NCBI RefSeq assembly: GCF_031822435.1
Contig: NZ_JAVQLW010000001.1
Location: forward strand, 1,931,501-1,995,500
Direction: 5' to 3'
Source of the DNA: Paracoccus sp. MBLB3053
GTDB lineage: Bacteria > Pseudomonadota > Alphaproteobacteria > Rhodobacterales > Rhodobacteraceae
Length of the DNA stretch: 64,000 nt
A program made the position numbers and the translations under genes. Under the pieces are notes generated by a model. It searched no databases. It was not told the DNA's origin and worked only from the letters and a program-made list of their open reading frames with translations. Positions 55,514 to 64,000 of the stretch are shown here, piece after piece (positions within the stretch are counted from its first letter, which is position 1; each line of letters begins with the position of its first letter).

Positions 55514-56425
55514 ATGGCTATCACCGCTGCTATGGTGAAAGAGCTGCGCGAAACGACCGGCGCAGGCATGATGGACGCCAAGAAGGCGCTGACCGAAAAC
55601 GACGGCAACATGGAAGCCGCGATCGACTGGCTCCGGACCAAGGGCCTGGCGAAAGCCGCCAAGAAGGCCGACCGCGTTGCGGCCGAAGGCCTGGTCGGCG
55701 TGCAGGTGACTGACGGTCGCGGTGTCGCGATCGAGATCAACTCGGAAACCGACTTCGTTGCCAAGAACTCCGACTTCCAGCAGCTGGTCCGCGAGATCAC
55801 CGAAGTCGCGCTGCAATCCGCGACCGATGTCGAGGTGCTGAAAGCCACCCATCTGAACGGCAAGCCGGTTTCGGACGTGCTGACCGATGCGATCGCCCGT
55901 ATCGGCGAAAACATGACCCTGCGCCGGATGCACGTTCTGGAAGGCGATACCGTCGTCTCTTACGTCCACAATGCCGCGACCGAAGGCATGGGCAAGATCG
56001 GTGTTCTGGTTGCCCTGAAGGGCGACAAGGACAAGGCCGAGCAAATCGGCAAGCAGTTCGCGATGCACATCGCGGCGACCGCCCCGGTTTCGCTGTCGGA
56101 AGCGACGCTTGACCCGGCGCTGCTGGCCCGCGAACTGGAAGTCCAGACCGCGAAAGCTCTGGAAGAGAACGCCGGTTCGGCCAAGCCGAAGCCCGAGGCC
56201 GTCATCCAGAACAACATCATCCCGGGCCGGATGAAGAAGTTCGTCGCCGAGAACACCCTGCTGGGTCAGGCCTTCGTGATGAACCCCGACCTGACGGTCG
56301 AGCAGGCCGCGAAAGAAGCTGGCGTGGAAATCACCGGCTACGCCCGCGTGATGGTCGGCGAAGGCGTCGAAAAGAAGGAAGAGGACTTCGCGGCCGAGGT
56401 CGCCAAGACCCTGGGCGCCAACTAA
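55514..56425 (+). CDS. tsf: translation elongation factor Ts
   Basis: Nucleotide-exchange factor for EF-Tu. The 303-residue protein starts [26 protein letters not shown], an N-terminal UBA-like domain; the [11 protein letters not shown] motif contacts EF-Tu. The start at 55514 is fixed by AAGGAG 8 bases upstream; an in-frame upstream start at 55493 is not supported. Confidence 0.98.
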   Translation: MAITAAMVKELRETTGAGMMDAKKALTENDGNMEAAIDWLRTKGLAKAAKKADRVAAEGLVGVQVTDGRGVAIEINSETDFVAKNSDFQQLVREITEVALQSATDVEVLKATHLNGKPVSDVLTDAIARIGENMTLRRMHVLEGDTVVSYVHNAATEGMGKIGVLVALKGDKDKAEQIGKQFAMHIAATAPVSLSEATLDPALLARELEVQTAKALEENAGSAKPKPEAVIQNNIIPGRMKKFVAENTLLGQAFVMNPDLTVEQAAKEAGVEITGYARVMVGEGVEKKEEDFAAEVAKTLGAN

Positions 56426-56449
56426 GCCGCGTCCCTTTCCGAGCGAATG

Positions 56450-56484
56450 GCGCCGGTTCCGAAAGGAGCCGGCGCTTCTCTTTT
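56450..56484 (+). terminator. intrinsic terminator of rpsB-tsf
   Basis: An 11-bp stem (GCGCCGGTTCC / GGAGCCGGCGC, one T-G pair) with a GAAA tetraloop is followed by TTCTCTTTT, 25 bases after tsf. Confidence 0.9.
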
Positions 56485-56499
56485 GCCGTGGATCTCGGA

Positions 56500-57366
56500 C
56501 TATTCGGCGGACATCGGCTCTTGTCCGACCGAGTTCGGGAATTGCCGATAGCTCCACGACGCGGCCGGGGCGTTCGCCCCATTGGCAAGCGGCGCTTCAG
56601 TGGTCCGGCCCTCGCCCCGATCGACGAAGATCTGGCGTCTGGTCAGCGCCACCAGCACGGCCTGAGCGGTGGTTCGGGCGCCCAAGGCCTTTCTGGCCAG
56701 ACGCATATGCTTTTCGATGGTGGCAGGAGTGACTTCGAGCCGTTCGGCGATTTCGTGGGTCGTGAACCCGATGCAGGTCATTTCCAGCGCCTCGCGTTGC
56801 CGTGACGTGAGAACCTCTGCCGGAACCCGAAAGGGCAGGTTCGCAAATCGCTGGTGCAGAAGCTGGGTCAGAAGCTCGATTTCCCGTTGAGACGTTTTCC
56901 AGCGCCTGTCGATCGTCGATTGAGCCGTTCCGGCACGCCCAAGCAGCAAGACGCCCCCGCGCAGCCTTGGGGCAAGATCTGACAGGCTGATCGCGATGCC
57001 GCTGCCCAGCCTGTAGCGCTCGAATGTTTCCAAGCAGCGCGCCTCGTTCGGGCCCATTTCTCCGGCTGCGCGGCGTGAATGCATCCAGTCCCAGCTTGAG
57101 CTGCCATGATTGTGGATCATCCATGACATCATCGGAAGATTGCGCATCAGCTTTCCCCTGACCAGTTCTGTCATGAGGGCGTCGGGCAATGAGGTCATCT
57201 CGATGGCATCGTCGATGATGCTTTCACTGCCTGTCTGGATGATCCGCTGAGCGCCGTAGAAGACCGTCGGGAAGCCCAGTTCTGCGATTTCGGCCAGGTA
57301 GCGGGCCCATGCTTCTTCGACCGTGCGTGCCGCAAGAAGCTGTTCGAAGGCCGTCATCAGGGGCAT
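56500..57366 (-). CDS. LuxR-family regulator with autoinducer-binding-like domain
   Basis: A 288-residue protein. The N-terminal region (residues 5-170) matches the LuxR autoinducer-binding layout with MSWMIHNHGSSSWDW, and a LuxR-type helix-turn-helix follows (LTSRQREALEMTCIGFTTHEIAERLEVTPATIEKHMRLARKALGARTTAQAV, located at about 190-240). A 35-residue tail extends past the HTH. No luxI-type synthase is in the window, so it is a candidate solo. The ligand-site residues cannot be judged reliably. The start (57366, or MTAFEQ at 57357) has no clear ribosome site. Confidence 0.85.
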   Translation of the reverse strand: MPLMTAFEQLLAARTVEEAWARYLAEIAELGFPTVFYGAQRIIQTGSESIIDDAIEMTSLPDALMTELVRGKLMRNLPMMSWMIHNHGSSSWDWMHSRRAAGEMGPNEARCLETFERYRLGSGIAISLSDLAPRLRGGVLLLGRAGTAQSTIDRRWKTSQREIELLTQLLHQRFANLPFRVPAEVLTSRQREALEMTCIGFTTHEIAERLEVTPATIEKHMRLARKALGARTTAQAVLVALTRRQIFVDRGEGRTTEAPLANGANAPAASWSYRQFPNSVGQEPMSAE

Positions 57367-57632
57367 GCGGGGTCACGTCCGTCGTCATCTGCTTTGGCCG
57401 GGAATTATTGGGTTCGCGGCAAGCAGACAAGGCTGGCTGCCCATTCGGACGGGCAGCTTGTTGTAAAGCCGCATCTTTGTCCGTCCGTTCGGGCGGGGCC
57501 GGTTCTTTGGGCAGCGCCGGATCAACAAGGCGTGAAACTGTACGGTGAGACTTGCGACTGCCATCTTGACCCTCACCTAGCCGGAAGGGTAGCCCACCGG
57601 GGATAATTCCGAAGGATAACAGGAGCGGGCAG

Positions 57633-58220
57633 ATGTCCTTTACGATTGCAATCGATGGCCCGGCCGCTTCCGGCAAGGGAACGATCGCACGCGCAGTTGC
57701 CCGCGAATTCGGCTTTGTCCATCTCGATACGGGTTTGCTTTACCGCGCGGTCGGCGCGATCGGGGGCGATCCGATCCTGGCCGCCCTCAGGCTTCGTCCC
57801 GAAGACCTGTCGCGCGACGGCCTTCGCACGGCAGAAGCAGGGCAGGCGGCCAGCCGGGTCGCGGCGATCCCGGAAGTCCGCAGCGCCCTTGTCGATTTCC
57901 AGCGTCGCTTCGCGCTCAGTGAACCCGGCGCTGTTCTCGACGGACGTGATATCGGAACGGTGATCTGCCCCGAGGCGCAGCTCAAGCTTTATGTCACCGC
58001 AAGTGACGAGATCCGCGCACGCCGTCGCGCACTGGAACTGGGGGCGGACGAAGCGCATATCCTGGCGGAGCTTCGGGAACGGGATGCGCGCGACGCCGCG
58101 CGTGATGTGGCGCCCATGCGTCCTGCCGAAGACGCAATGTTGCTTGACACATCGCAGCTCAGCATCGACGAGGCGGTGGCGCGCGTGATCGAAGCGGTTC
58201 GCCTCAGATCACGCCGCTAG
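57633..58220 (+). CDS. cmk: cytidylate kinase
   Basis: Phosphorylates CMP/dCMP with ATP. The 195-residue protein has the P-loop [15 protein letters not shown] at the N-terminus, [34 protein letters not shown] and the R-x-R-D lid region [14 protein letters not shown]. It is shorter than E. coli Cmk (about 225) because the NMP-binding insert is reduced, as in other Rhodobacteraceae. It lies directly upstream of rpsA, the conserved neighbour; aroA, often before it, is replaced by the LuxR gene. Confidence 0.95.
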   Translation: MSFTIAIDGPAASGKGTIARAVAREFGFVHLDTGLLYRAVGAIGGDPILAALRLRPEDLSRDGLRTAEAGQAASRVAAIPEVRSALVDFQRRFALSEPGAVLDGRDIGTVICPEAQLKLYVTASDEIRARRRALELGADEAHILAELRERDARDAARDVAPMRPAEDAMLLDTSQLSIDEAVARVIEAVRLRSRR

Positions 58221-58448
58221 GGCCAAAACCACGGCTGACCTTCGCAATTACGGCCCGGAAAGCCTTGCCAGCCTGTGGATTAATGGGTATATCGACGCCC
58301 GTCGGGTTAAGAGATATGGCCACAACAGGCCGCATCATACAGGGGTCGGGCCTATGCCGCGACCCTTTGCGCTTATCTCGACGCCTACAAAAAGACCGGC
58401 GGAGCCAACCGCAAGGCCAGAAAACCACGCAAAGGAAACTGATTCTAT

Positions 58449-60128
58449 ATGTGCGCTAAAGCGACCATGGAGGAATTCGAGGCCCTCCTTAATGAAAGCC
58501 TCAACATCGACACCCCGGACGAAGGTTCGGTTGTCAAAGGCAAGGTCATCGCCATCGAGGCAGGCCAGGCCATCATCGACGTCGGCTACAAGATGGAAGG
58601 CCGCGTTGATCTGAAAGAATTCGCTAATCCCGGCGAAGCTCCCTCGATCGCGGTTGGCGACGAAGTCGAAGTCTATCTCGACCGCGTCGAAAACGCTCGC
58701 GGTGAAGCCTCGATCTCGCGCGAGAAAGCTCGCCGCGAAGAGGCCTGGGACCGTCTGGAAAAAGCCTACGCCGCTGAAGAGCGCGTCGAAGGCGCTATCT
58801 TCGGTCGCGTCAAAGGCGGTTTCACCGTCGATCTGGGCGGCGCTGTTGCCTTCCTGCCGGGCAGCCAAGTCGACGTCCGTCCGGTCCGCGATGCCGGCCC
58901 GCTGATGGGTCTGAAGCAGCCGTTCCAAATCCTGAAAATGGACCGTCGCCGTGGCAACATCGTTGTCTCGCGCCGTGCGATCCTGGAAGAAAGCCGCGCC
59001 GAACAGCGCGCCGAAGTCATCGCCAACCTGACCGAAGGTCAGACGGTCGAGGGCGTCGTCAAGAACATCACCGAATACGGTGCGTTCGTTGACCTCGGCG
59101 GCGTCGACGGCCTGCTGCACGTCACCGACATGGCCTGGCGCCGCGTCAACCACCCGTCCGAGATCCTGTCGATCGGCGAGACCGTCAAGGTCCAGGTCGT
59201 CAAGATCAACAAGGACACCCACCGCATCAGCCTGGGCATGAAGCAGCTTCAGGCCGATCCGTGGGATACGGTCGGCAACAAGTTCCCGATCGGCTCGGTC
59301 CATGCTGGCCGCGTGACCAATATCACCGATTACGGCGCGTTCGTCGAGCTGGAAGCCGGTGTCGAAGGTCTGGTCCACGTTTCGGAAATGTCCTGGACCA
59401 AGAAGAACGTGCACCCCGGCAAGATCGTCTCGACCTCGCAAGAGGTTGACGTCATGGTCCTGGAAATCGACGAAGCCAAGCGCCGCGTGTCGCTGGGTCT
59501 CAAGCAGACCATGCGCAACCCGTGGGAAGTCTTCGCCGAGACCCACCCGGTCGGCACCGTCATCGAAGGCGAAGTCAAGAACATCACCGAATTCGGTCTG
59601 TTCGTTGGCCTCGAAGGCGATATCGACGGCATGGTTCACCTGTCGGACATCTCGTGGGATACCCGTGGCGAAGATGCCATCCAGGACTTCCGCAAGGGCG
59701 ATGTGGTGAAAGCCGTTGTCCAGGAAGTCGACGTCGAGAAAGAGCGCATCTCGCTTTCGATCAAGGCTCTGGAAAACGACGCCATGGCTGAAGCCGTCGA
59801 AGGCGTGAAGCGTGGTTCGGTCATCACCGTCACCGTCACCGCGATCGAAGATGGCGGCGTCGAGGTCGAGTACAACGGCATGAAATCCTTCATCCGTCGT
59901 TCGGATCTCGCCCGTGACCGTCAGGACCAGCGCCCCGAGCGCTTCCAGGTTGGCGACAACGTGGACGTCCGCGTCACCAACATCGACACCAAGACCCGTC
60001 GTCTGGGCCTGTCGATCAAGGCACGCGAGATCGCCGAAGAGCGTGAAGCCGTCGAGCAATTCGGTTCGTCCGACTCGGGCGCTTCGCTGGGCGACATCCT
60101 TGGCGCCGCGCTGAAGAACAAAGGCTGA
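58449..60128 (+). CDS. rpsA: 30S ribosomal protein S1
   Basis: mRNA-binding ribosomal protein of 559 residues with six S1/OB repeats. The central four are marked by VVKNITEYGAFVDLGGVDGLLHVTD, RVTNITDYGAFVELEAGVEGLVHVSE and EVKNITEFGLFVGLEGDIDGMVHLSD. The start (MCAKATMEEFEALLNESL) follows AAAGGAA by about 11 bases. The 228-base gap from cmk suggests its own promoter in addition to read-through. Strong codon bias is seen. Confidence 0.98.
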   Translation: MCAKATMEEFEALLNESLNIDTPDEGSVVKGKVIAIEAGQAIIDVGYKMEGRVDLKEFANPGEAPSIAVGDEVEVYLDRVENARGEASISREKARREEAWDRLEKAYAAEERVEGAIFGRVKGGFTVDLGGAVAFLPGSQVDVRPVRDAGPLMGLKQPFQILKMDRRRGNIVVSRRAILEESRAEQRAEVIANLTEGQTVEGVVKNITEYGAFVDLGGVDGLLHVTDMAWRRVNHPSEILSIGETVKVQVVKINKDTHRISLGMKQLQADPWDTVGNKFPIGSVHAGRVTNITDYGAFVELEAGVEGLVHVSEMSWTKKNVHPGKIVSTSQEVDVMVLEIDEAKRRVSLGLKQTMRNPWEVFAETHPVGTVIEGEVKNITEFGLFVGLEGDIDGMVHLSDISWDTRGEDAIQDFRKGDVVKAVVQEVDVEKERISLSIKALENDAMAEAVEGVKRGSVITVTVTAIEDGGVEVEYNGMKSFIRRSDLARDRQDQRPERFQVGDNVDVRVTNIDTKTRRLGLSIKAREIAEEREAVEQFGSSDSGASLGDILGAALKNKG

Positions 60129-60150
60129 TCGGTCTTTCAGTTGATACAGA

Positions 60151-60182
60151 CGCCCCCGACCCTCGCGGTCGGGGGCGTTTTT
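60151..60182 (+). terminator. intrinsic terminator of rpsA
   Basis: CGCCCCCGACC pairs with GGTCGGGGGCG across a short CTCGC loop, followed by TTTTTC, 22 bases after the stop. Confidence 0.93.
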
Positions 60183-60332
60183 CATGCGAGAATCCGCCGA
60201 ACCGCGTGATCTATCTTAAAAAAATCGCAACCTTTTGCCGAAGTCGACGTTCAGCCATTGAAACGCGGCCGCGCTGATTTAAGATTAACGCAGCAGGTCG
60301 TTGTGGGAACTTGCCAAAATCCGGGAACTCAG

Positions 60333-60620
60333 ATGATCCGATCCGAACTGATCCAGAAGATTTCAGAAGAGAACCCGCATCTGTTCCAGCGGGATGTCGA
60401 GCGGATCGTGAACACGGTCTTCGAGGAAATCATAAATGCCATGGCGCGGGGCGACAGGGTCGAACTGCGCGGCTTTGGTGCGTTCTCGGTCAAGAAGCGC
60501 GATGCCCGACAGGGCCGCAATCCGCGCACCGGCGAGGCGGTCAGCGTCGACCAGAAACATGTGCCTTTCTTCAAGACCGGGAAGTTGCTCCGCGAGCGGT
60601 TGAACGGCGAGGGCGAATAA
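60333..60620 (+). CDS. ihfB: integration host factor beta subunit
   Basis: DNA-bending nucleoid protein of 95 residues, partner of IhfA. The start [33 protein letters not shown] and the arm region [10 protein letters not shown] with [10 protein letters not shown] identify it; the order after rpsA is conserved across alpha- and gammaproteobacteria. The in-frame upstream extension (from 60258) is not homologous and is rejected. The ribosome site is weak (GGGAACTC). Confidence 0.95.
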   Translation: MIRSELIQKISEENPHLFQRDVERIVNTVFEEIINAMARGDRVELRGFGAFSVKKRDARQGRNPRTGEAVSVDQKHVPFFKTGKLLRERLNGEGE

Positions 60621-60656
60621 GCCAGATTGGCGGCGAATTCTGCTGCGGGGTGAATC

Positions 60657-61058
60657 ATGCGCGTGATCAGGCTTGTCCTTATTTTTCTTCTGGCCGTCGT
60701 GCTGATCCTTGTGGCCTTGGCCAATCGTGCACCGATTACGGTCAACCTGGTGCCCGAAAGCCTATCTCGTTTCACCAATGGCCAATGGTCGATGACCCTG
60801 CCGGGCTTCCTTGCCCTGTTTATCGCCATGGTTTTCGGTCTGATCGTCGGTCTGGTCTGGGAATGGCTTCGCGAACATGGCCAACGCGCCGAAGCAAAGG
60901 CCCGCGCCCGTGAACTGGCCCGGCTTGAGCGCGAGGTCGGTGACCTGCGCCGCACCCATTCCGCGCCCAAGGACGACGTTCTGGCCATCCTCGACGAATC
61001 CGCTTCGCGCCCGGCGCCCAAACCCGCAGCCGCCGCCGCTCTTCCGGCCCCGCGCTAG
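60657..61058 (+). CDS. lapA: LapA-family (DUF1049) inner-membrane protein
   Basis: A 133-residue protein with two membrane helices ([28 protein letters not shown] and [28 protein letters not shown]) and a C-terminal coiled coil ([12 protein letters not shown]), the LapA layout. LapA in E. coli belongs to the lipopolysaccharide assembly/quality-control module with LapB; no lapB follows here. Order ihfB-lapA-trpF is usual in this group. 36 bases separate it from ihfB. Confidence 0.88.
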   Translation: MRVIRLVLIFLLAVVLILVALANRAPITVNLVPESLSRFTNGQWSMTLPGFLALFIAMVFGLIVGLVWEWLREHGQRAEAKARARELARLEREVGDLRRTHSAPKDDVLAILDESASRPAPKPAAAAALPAPR

Positions 61059-61060
61059 CC

Positions 61061-61708
61061 ATGCCTGTTTCCGTCAAGATCTGTGGGCTGAACGAGCCTG
61101 CAGCCGTCGATGCGGCGGTGAAGTCCGGGGCACGCTATCTGGGTTTCGTCTTCTTCCCCCAATCGCCGCGACATGTCACCGCCGCGACGGCCTCGTCTCT
61201 CGTGGCCAATGTGCCTTTGGGCATCGCGCGTGTGGGTTTGTTCGTCAATCCGGACGATGCCGCGCTGGAGGCGACACTCGCGCAGGTGCCATTGGATATC
61301 GTCCAGCTTCATGGCAGCGAAAGCCCCCAGCGCGTCGCCGAGGTCAAGGCCCTGACGGGCCTTCCTGTCATGAAGGCCGTCGGTGTGGCCGAACCGGCGG
61401 ATCTGGACGCGATCTGGGATTACGGCCTTGTGGCCGACATGCTGCTGATCGACGCAAAGGCGCCGAAGGATGCGGTGCTGCCGGGCGGCAATGGTCTTGC
61501 CTTCGATTGGCGGCTGCTGGCGGGTCGGCAGATCCTGAAGCCCTGGCTCCTGGCCGGCGGGCTTACCCCGGACAATGTGGGTGAGGCGATCCGCTTGACG
61601 CGTGCCCAGGGTGTCGATGTGTCCTCGGGTGTCGAATCCGCGCCGGGTGTGAAAGACACACAGAAGATCGCGAAGTTCATTGCACGGGCCACGGCCCCGA
61701 TCCTTTGA
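61061..61708 (+). CDS. trpF: phosphoribosylanthranilate isomerase
   Basis: Third step of tryptophan synthesis (PRA to CdRP). The 215-residue TIM barrel has [16 protein letters not shown] (catalytic Cys) at the N-terminus, [21 protein letters not shown], and the phosphate-binding [15 protein letters not shown] and [16 protein letters not shown]. It lies 2 bases after lapA. Confidence 0.96.
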   Translation: MPVSVKICGLNEPAAVDAAVKSGARYLGFVFFPQSPRHVTAATASSLVANVPLGIARVGLFVNPDDAALEATLAQVPLDIVQLHGSESPQRVAEVKALTGLPVMKAVGVAEPADLDAIWDYGLVADMLLIDAKAPKDAVLPGGNGLAFDWRLLAGRQILKPWLLAGGLTPDNVGEAIRLTRAQGVDVSSGVESAPGVKDTQKIAKFIARATAPIL

Positions 61709-61777
61709 CGGCTGCGACCGGGGTCAGTTCCGAGGCGAGTGGCCCGCCCGGCCCGGATCAATTGGAAAGGATGTGCG

Positions 61778-62224
61778 GTGACGATCAGTTTTCGCGTCGC
61801 GGAACAGGCTGACGTCGCCCCGGTCGTCGCATTGCTGGCCGATGACATGCTGGGCCAGACCCGCGAGCGGGGGGATATGTCGACCTATCAGGCGGCGTTC
61901 GAAGCCATGCGGGCAGAAGGGGGCAATCACCTGGTCGTGGGGGTGATCGCGACAGAGGTTGTCGCCTGTTACCAGATCACCTTCATTTCGGGCCTGTCAC
62001 TTTCTGCCGCACGTCGTGCCCAGATCGAGGGGGTCCGCGTTGCATCAAGCCATCGAGGCCAGCGCATCGGCGAGGCGTTGATGCGCGATGCCGAGGCACG
62101 TGCCCGCGAGGCGGGCTGCGCGCTTTTGCAGTTCACGACGAACAGGTCAAGAGCGGATGCGCATCGTTTCTACGACCGCCTCGGCTTTACCCCTTCCCAT
62201 ATCGGCTATAAGAAATCACTGTGA
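61778..62224 (+). CDS. GNAT-family N-acetyltransferase between trpF and trpB
   Basis: A 148-residue acetyltransferase from the GTG at 61778, chosen because GGAAAGG lies 7 bases upstream; an open frame continues upstream but without family content. The acetyl-CoA motif is VRVASSHRGQRIGEALMRDAEARA, followed by CALLQFTTNRSRADAHRFYDRLGF. It sits 69 bases after trpF and 52 bases before trpB, so it is probably co-transcribed. The substrate is unknown. Confidence 0.85.
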   Translation: MTISFRVAEQADVAPVVALLADDMLGQTRERGDMSTYQAAFEAMRAEGGNHLVVGVIATEVVACYQITFISGLSLSAARRAQIEGVRVASSHRGQRIGEALMRDAEARAREAGCALLQFTTNRSRADAHRFYDRLGFTPSHIGYKKSL

Positions 62225-62276
62225 GGGGCGGCAGCCCTTCTTCTGATCCAATTCCCGACCGCGCGCGAGGAGAGCC

Positions 62277-63509
<1,233 letters not shown>

Positions 63510-63539
63510 TTTTCGCGGACGGTGACCAGGGACGAGATG

Positions 63540-63570
63540 GGGCGACGGGCCAACCAGCCGTCGCCCTTTT
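63540..63570 (+). terminator. intrinsic terminator of the trpFB unit
   Basis: GGGCGACGG pairs with CCGTCGCCC across a 9-nt loop, followed by TTTT, 30 bases after trpB. Confidence 0.88.
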
Positions 63571-63631
63571 CCAATTCGGGGTCTTCGGAAAGCTCGCGTC
63601 TATGCCGAGCTTGCGGGCCCGCAGCTTGCGC

Positions 63632-64000
63632 TTATTTGCCCGAACGGGCCTCGGCCACCAGTTCGGCGAGATCGGCTTGGGGCAGGGCGCCGAAGACCGC
63701 GCGATTGCCTGCCACGAAGCTTGGTGTTCCGACCAGTCCGATATCATCCGCAAGGCCCAGCGATTTCTCGATCTGGGCCGTGATCTCGGGCGATTCCATG
63801 TCCTTTTTCAGGCGCGCGATGTCGAGCCCAAGATCGCGTGCGACGCGCATGACCGAAGCTTCCTCGGCACGGCCATTCATGCCCATGAGGGCGCGGTGGA
63901 ACTCGGGATAACGGCCCTGCTTGGCGGCGGCGAGCGCGGCCTTTGCCGCGAAGCGTGACCCATCGCCGAAGATCGGGATCTCATGCACGACGAGCTTGAT
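63632..64000 (-). CDS. DsbA-family thioredoxin-fold protein, N-terminus missing
   Basis: The last 122 residues of a DsbA-like (Com1 type) protein. IPIFGDGSRFAAKAALAAAKQGRYPEFHRALMG is the helical insertion region and GLVGTPSFVAGNRAVFGALP is the cis-Pro loop, both characteristic. The frame is open to the window edge; the CxxC motif and probable signal peptide lie beyond 64000. The GTG at 63988 is internal and not a start. It is convergent with trpB. Confidence 0.85.
   Translation of the reverse strand: MKLVVHEIPIFGDGSRFAAKAALAAAKQGRYPEFHRALMGMNGRAEEASVMRVARDLGLDIARLKKDMESPEITAQIEKSLGLADDIGLVGTPSFVAGNRAVFGALPQADLAELVAEARSGK

Noticed and set aside
54506..56557. Minus-strand open frame of 683 codons covering rpsB and tsf.
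   Set aside because: Antisense to two essential genes with strong codon bias, which opens the opposite frame; no homology-like pattern.
58311..58442. Plus-strand frame just before rpsA encoding a plausible basic tail (YLDAYKKTGGANRKARKPRKGN region) that stops at the rpsA ribosome site.
   Set aside because: It has no start codon after the in-frame TAA at 58308-58310, so it cannot be supported as a gene; it may be a remnant or chance.
58335..60185. Minus-strand open frame of 616 codons over rpsA with repeated Asp/Phe-rich blocks.
   Set aside because: The repeats are the reverse image of the S1 domain repeats in rpsA.

Overview
The window is high-GC alphaproteobacterial chromosome, most likely Paracoccus (Rhodobacteraceae). 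The strongest clue is the membrane-anchored cytochrome c at 36618-37139, which matches the Paracoccus c552 (CycM) layout: N-terminal anchor, acidic linker, CKACH heme site and a distal Met. The dense ATGA-coupled operons, the cmk-rpsA-ihfB-lapA-trpF-trpB order and the 4.5S RNA also fit. Both ends of the window cut genes: a glutathione reductase on the left and a DsbA-family protein on the right.

Layout. 1-3.7 kb: gor (partial) and hflK-hflC. 3.7-10.4 kb (minus): a transglutaminase / circularly permuted ATP-grasp + alpha-E / transglutaminase-DUF2126 operon, a widespread system of unknown chemistry. 10.6-13.1 kb (minus): an AI-2E family permease and an Hsp70-like protein. 13.4-18.6 kb (plus): a Tat-exported cyclic-nucleotide phosphodiesterase/3'-nucleotidase, an MHS-type MFS transporter and a GMC oxidoreductase. 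18.6-23.8 kb: a TetR regulator divergent from a polyamine-type ABC importer and an MBL-fold hydrolase, with a palindromic operator over the promoter. 24.3-32.4 kb (minus): one tightly coupled eight-gene operon. 32.5-35.1 kb: an acylphosphatase-like ORF, 4.5S RNA with its promoter, and a second 2',3'-cPDE paralogue without signal peptide. 35.1-37.1 kb: SRPBCC protein, pheA, cycM. 37.3-44.3 kb: a YejABEF-type peptide importer with a translationally coupled glycosyltransferase. 44.3-45.5 kb: an exported acidic protein and a TerB-DnaJ protein. 45.6-49.4 kb: a sulfate ABC importer with cysA first. 49.6-54.3 kb: GNAT, tRNA-Arg(TCT), remains of a Tn7-like transposon, tRNA-Thr(TGT). 54.5-63.5 kb: housekeeping genes rpsB, tsf, luxR-type regulator, cmk, rpsA, ihfB, lapA, trpF, GNAT, trpB.

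The most interesting locus is the operon at 24353-32414. It encodes a stand-alone Rieske ferredoxin-like protein, a Rieske-oxygenase catalytic subunit whose cluster-binding segment is missing but whose mononuclear iron site is intact, and a GST-fold protein. These are followed by an 8-oxoguanine/guanine-deaminase-like amidohydrolase and a complete BMP/Nup-type (nucleoside/purine) ABC importer. The oxygenase trio parallels the parts of the N7-demethylase NdmC/NdmD/NdmE of caffeine-degrading pseudomonads, except that here the extra Rieske domain is a separate gene. I infer an uptake-and-oxidation pathway for a modified purine, perhaps an N-methylpurine. The electron-supplying reductase is not in the window.

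The second accessory region, between the two tRNA genes, is a dead Tn7-like element: an inverted 5'-truncated tniQ, the tail of a tnsA-like gene, tnsB with an internal deletion and frameshift, and a stub that may be tnsC. Everything else is ordinary chromosomal core. No CRISPR array, prophage, intact insertion sequence or intact integrase was seen.
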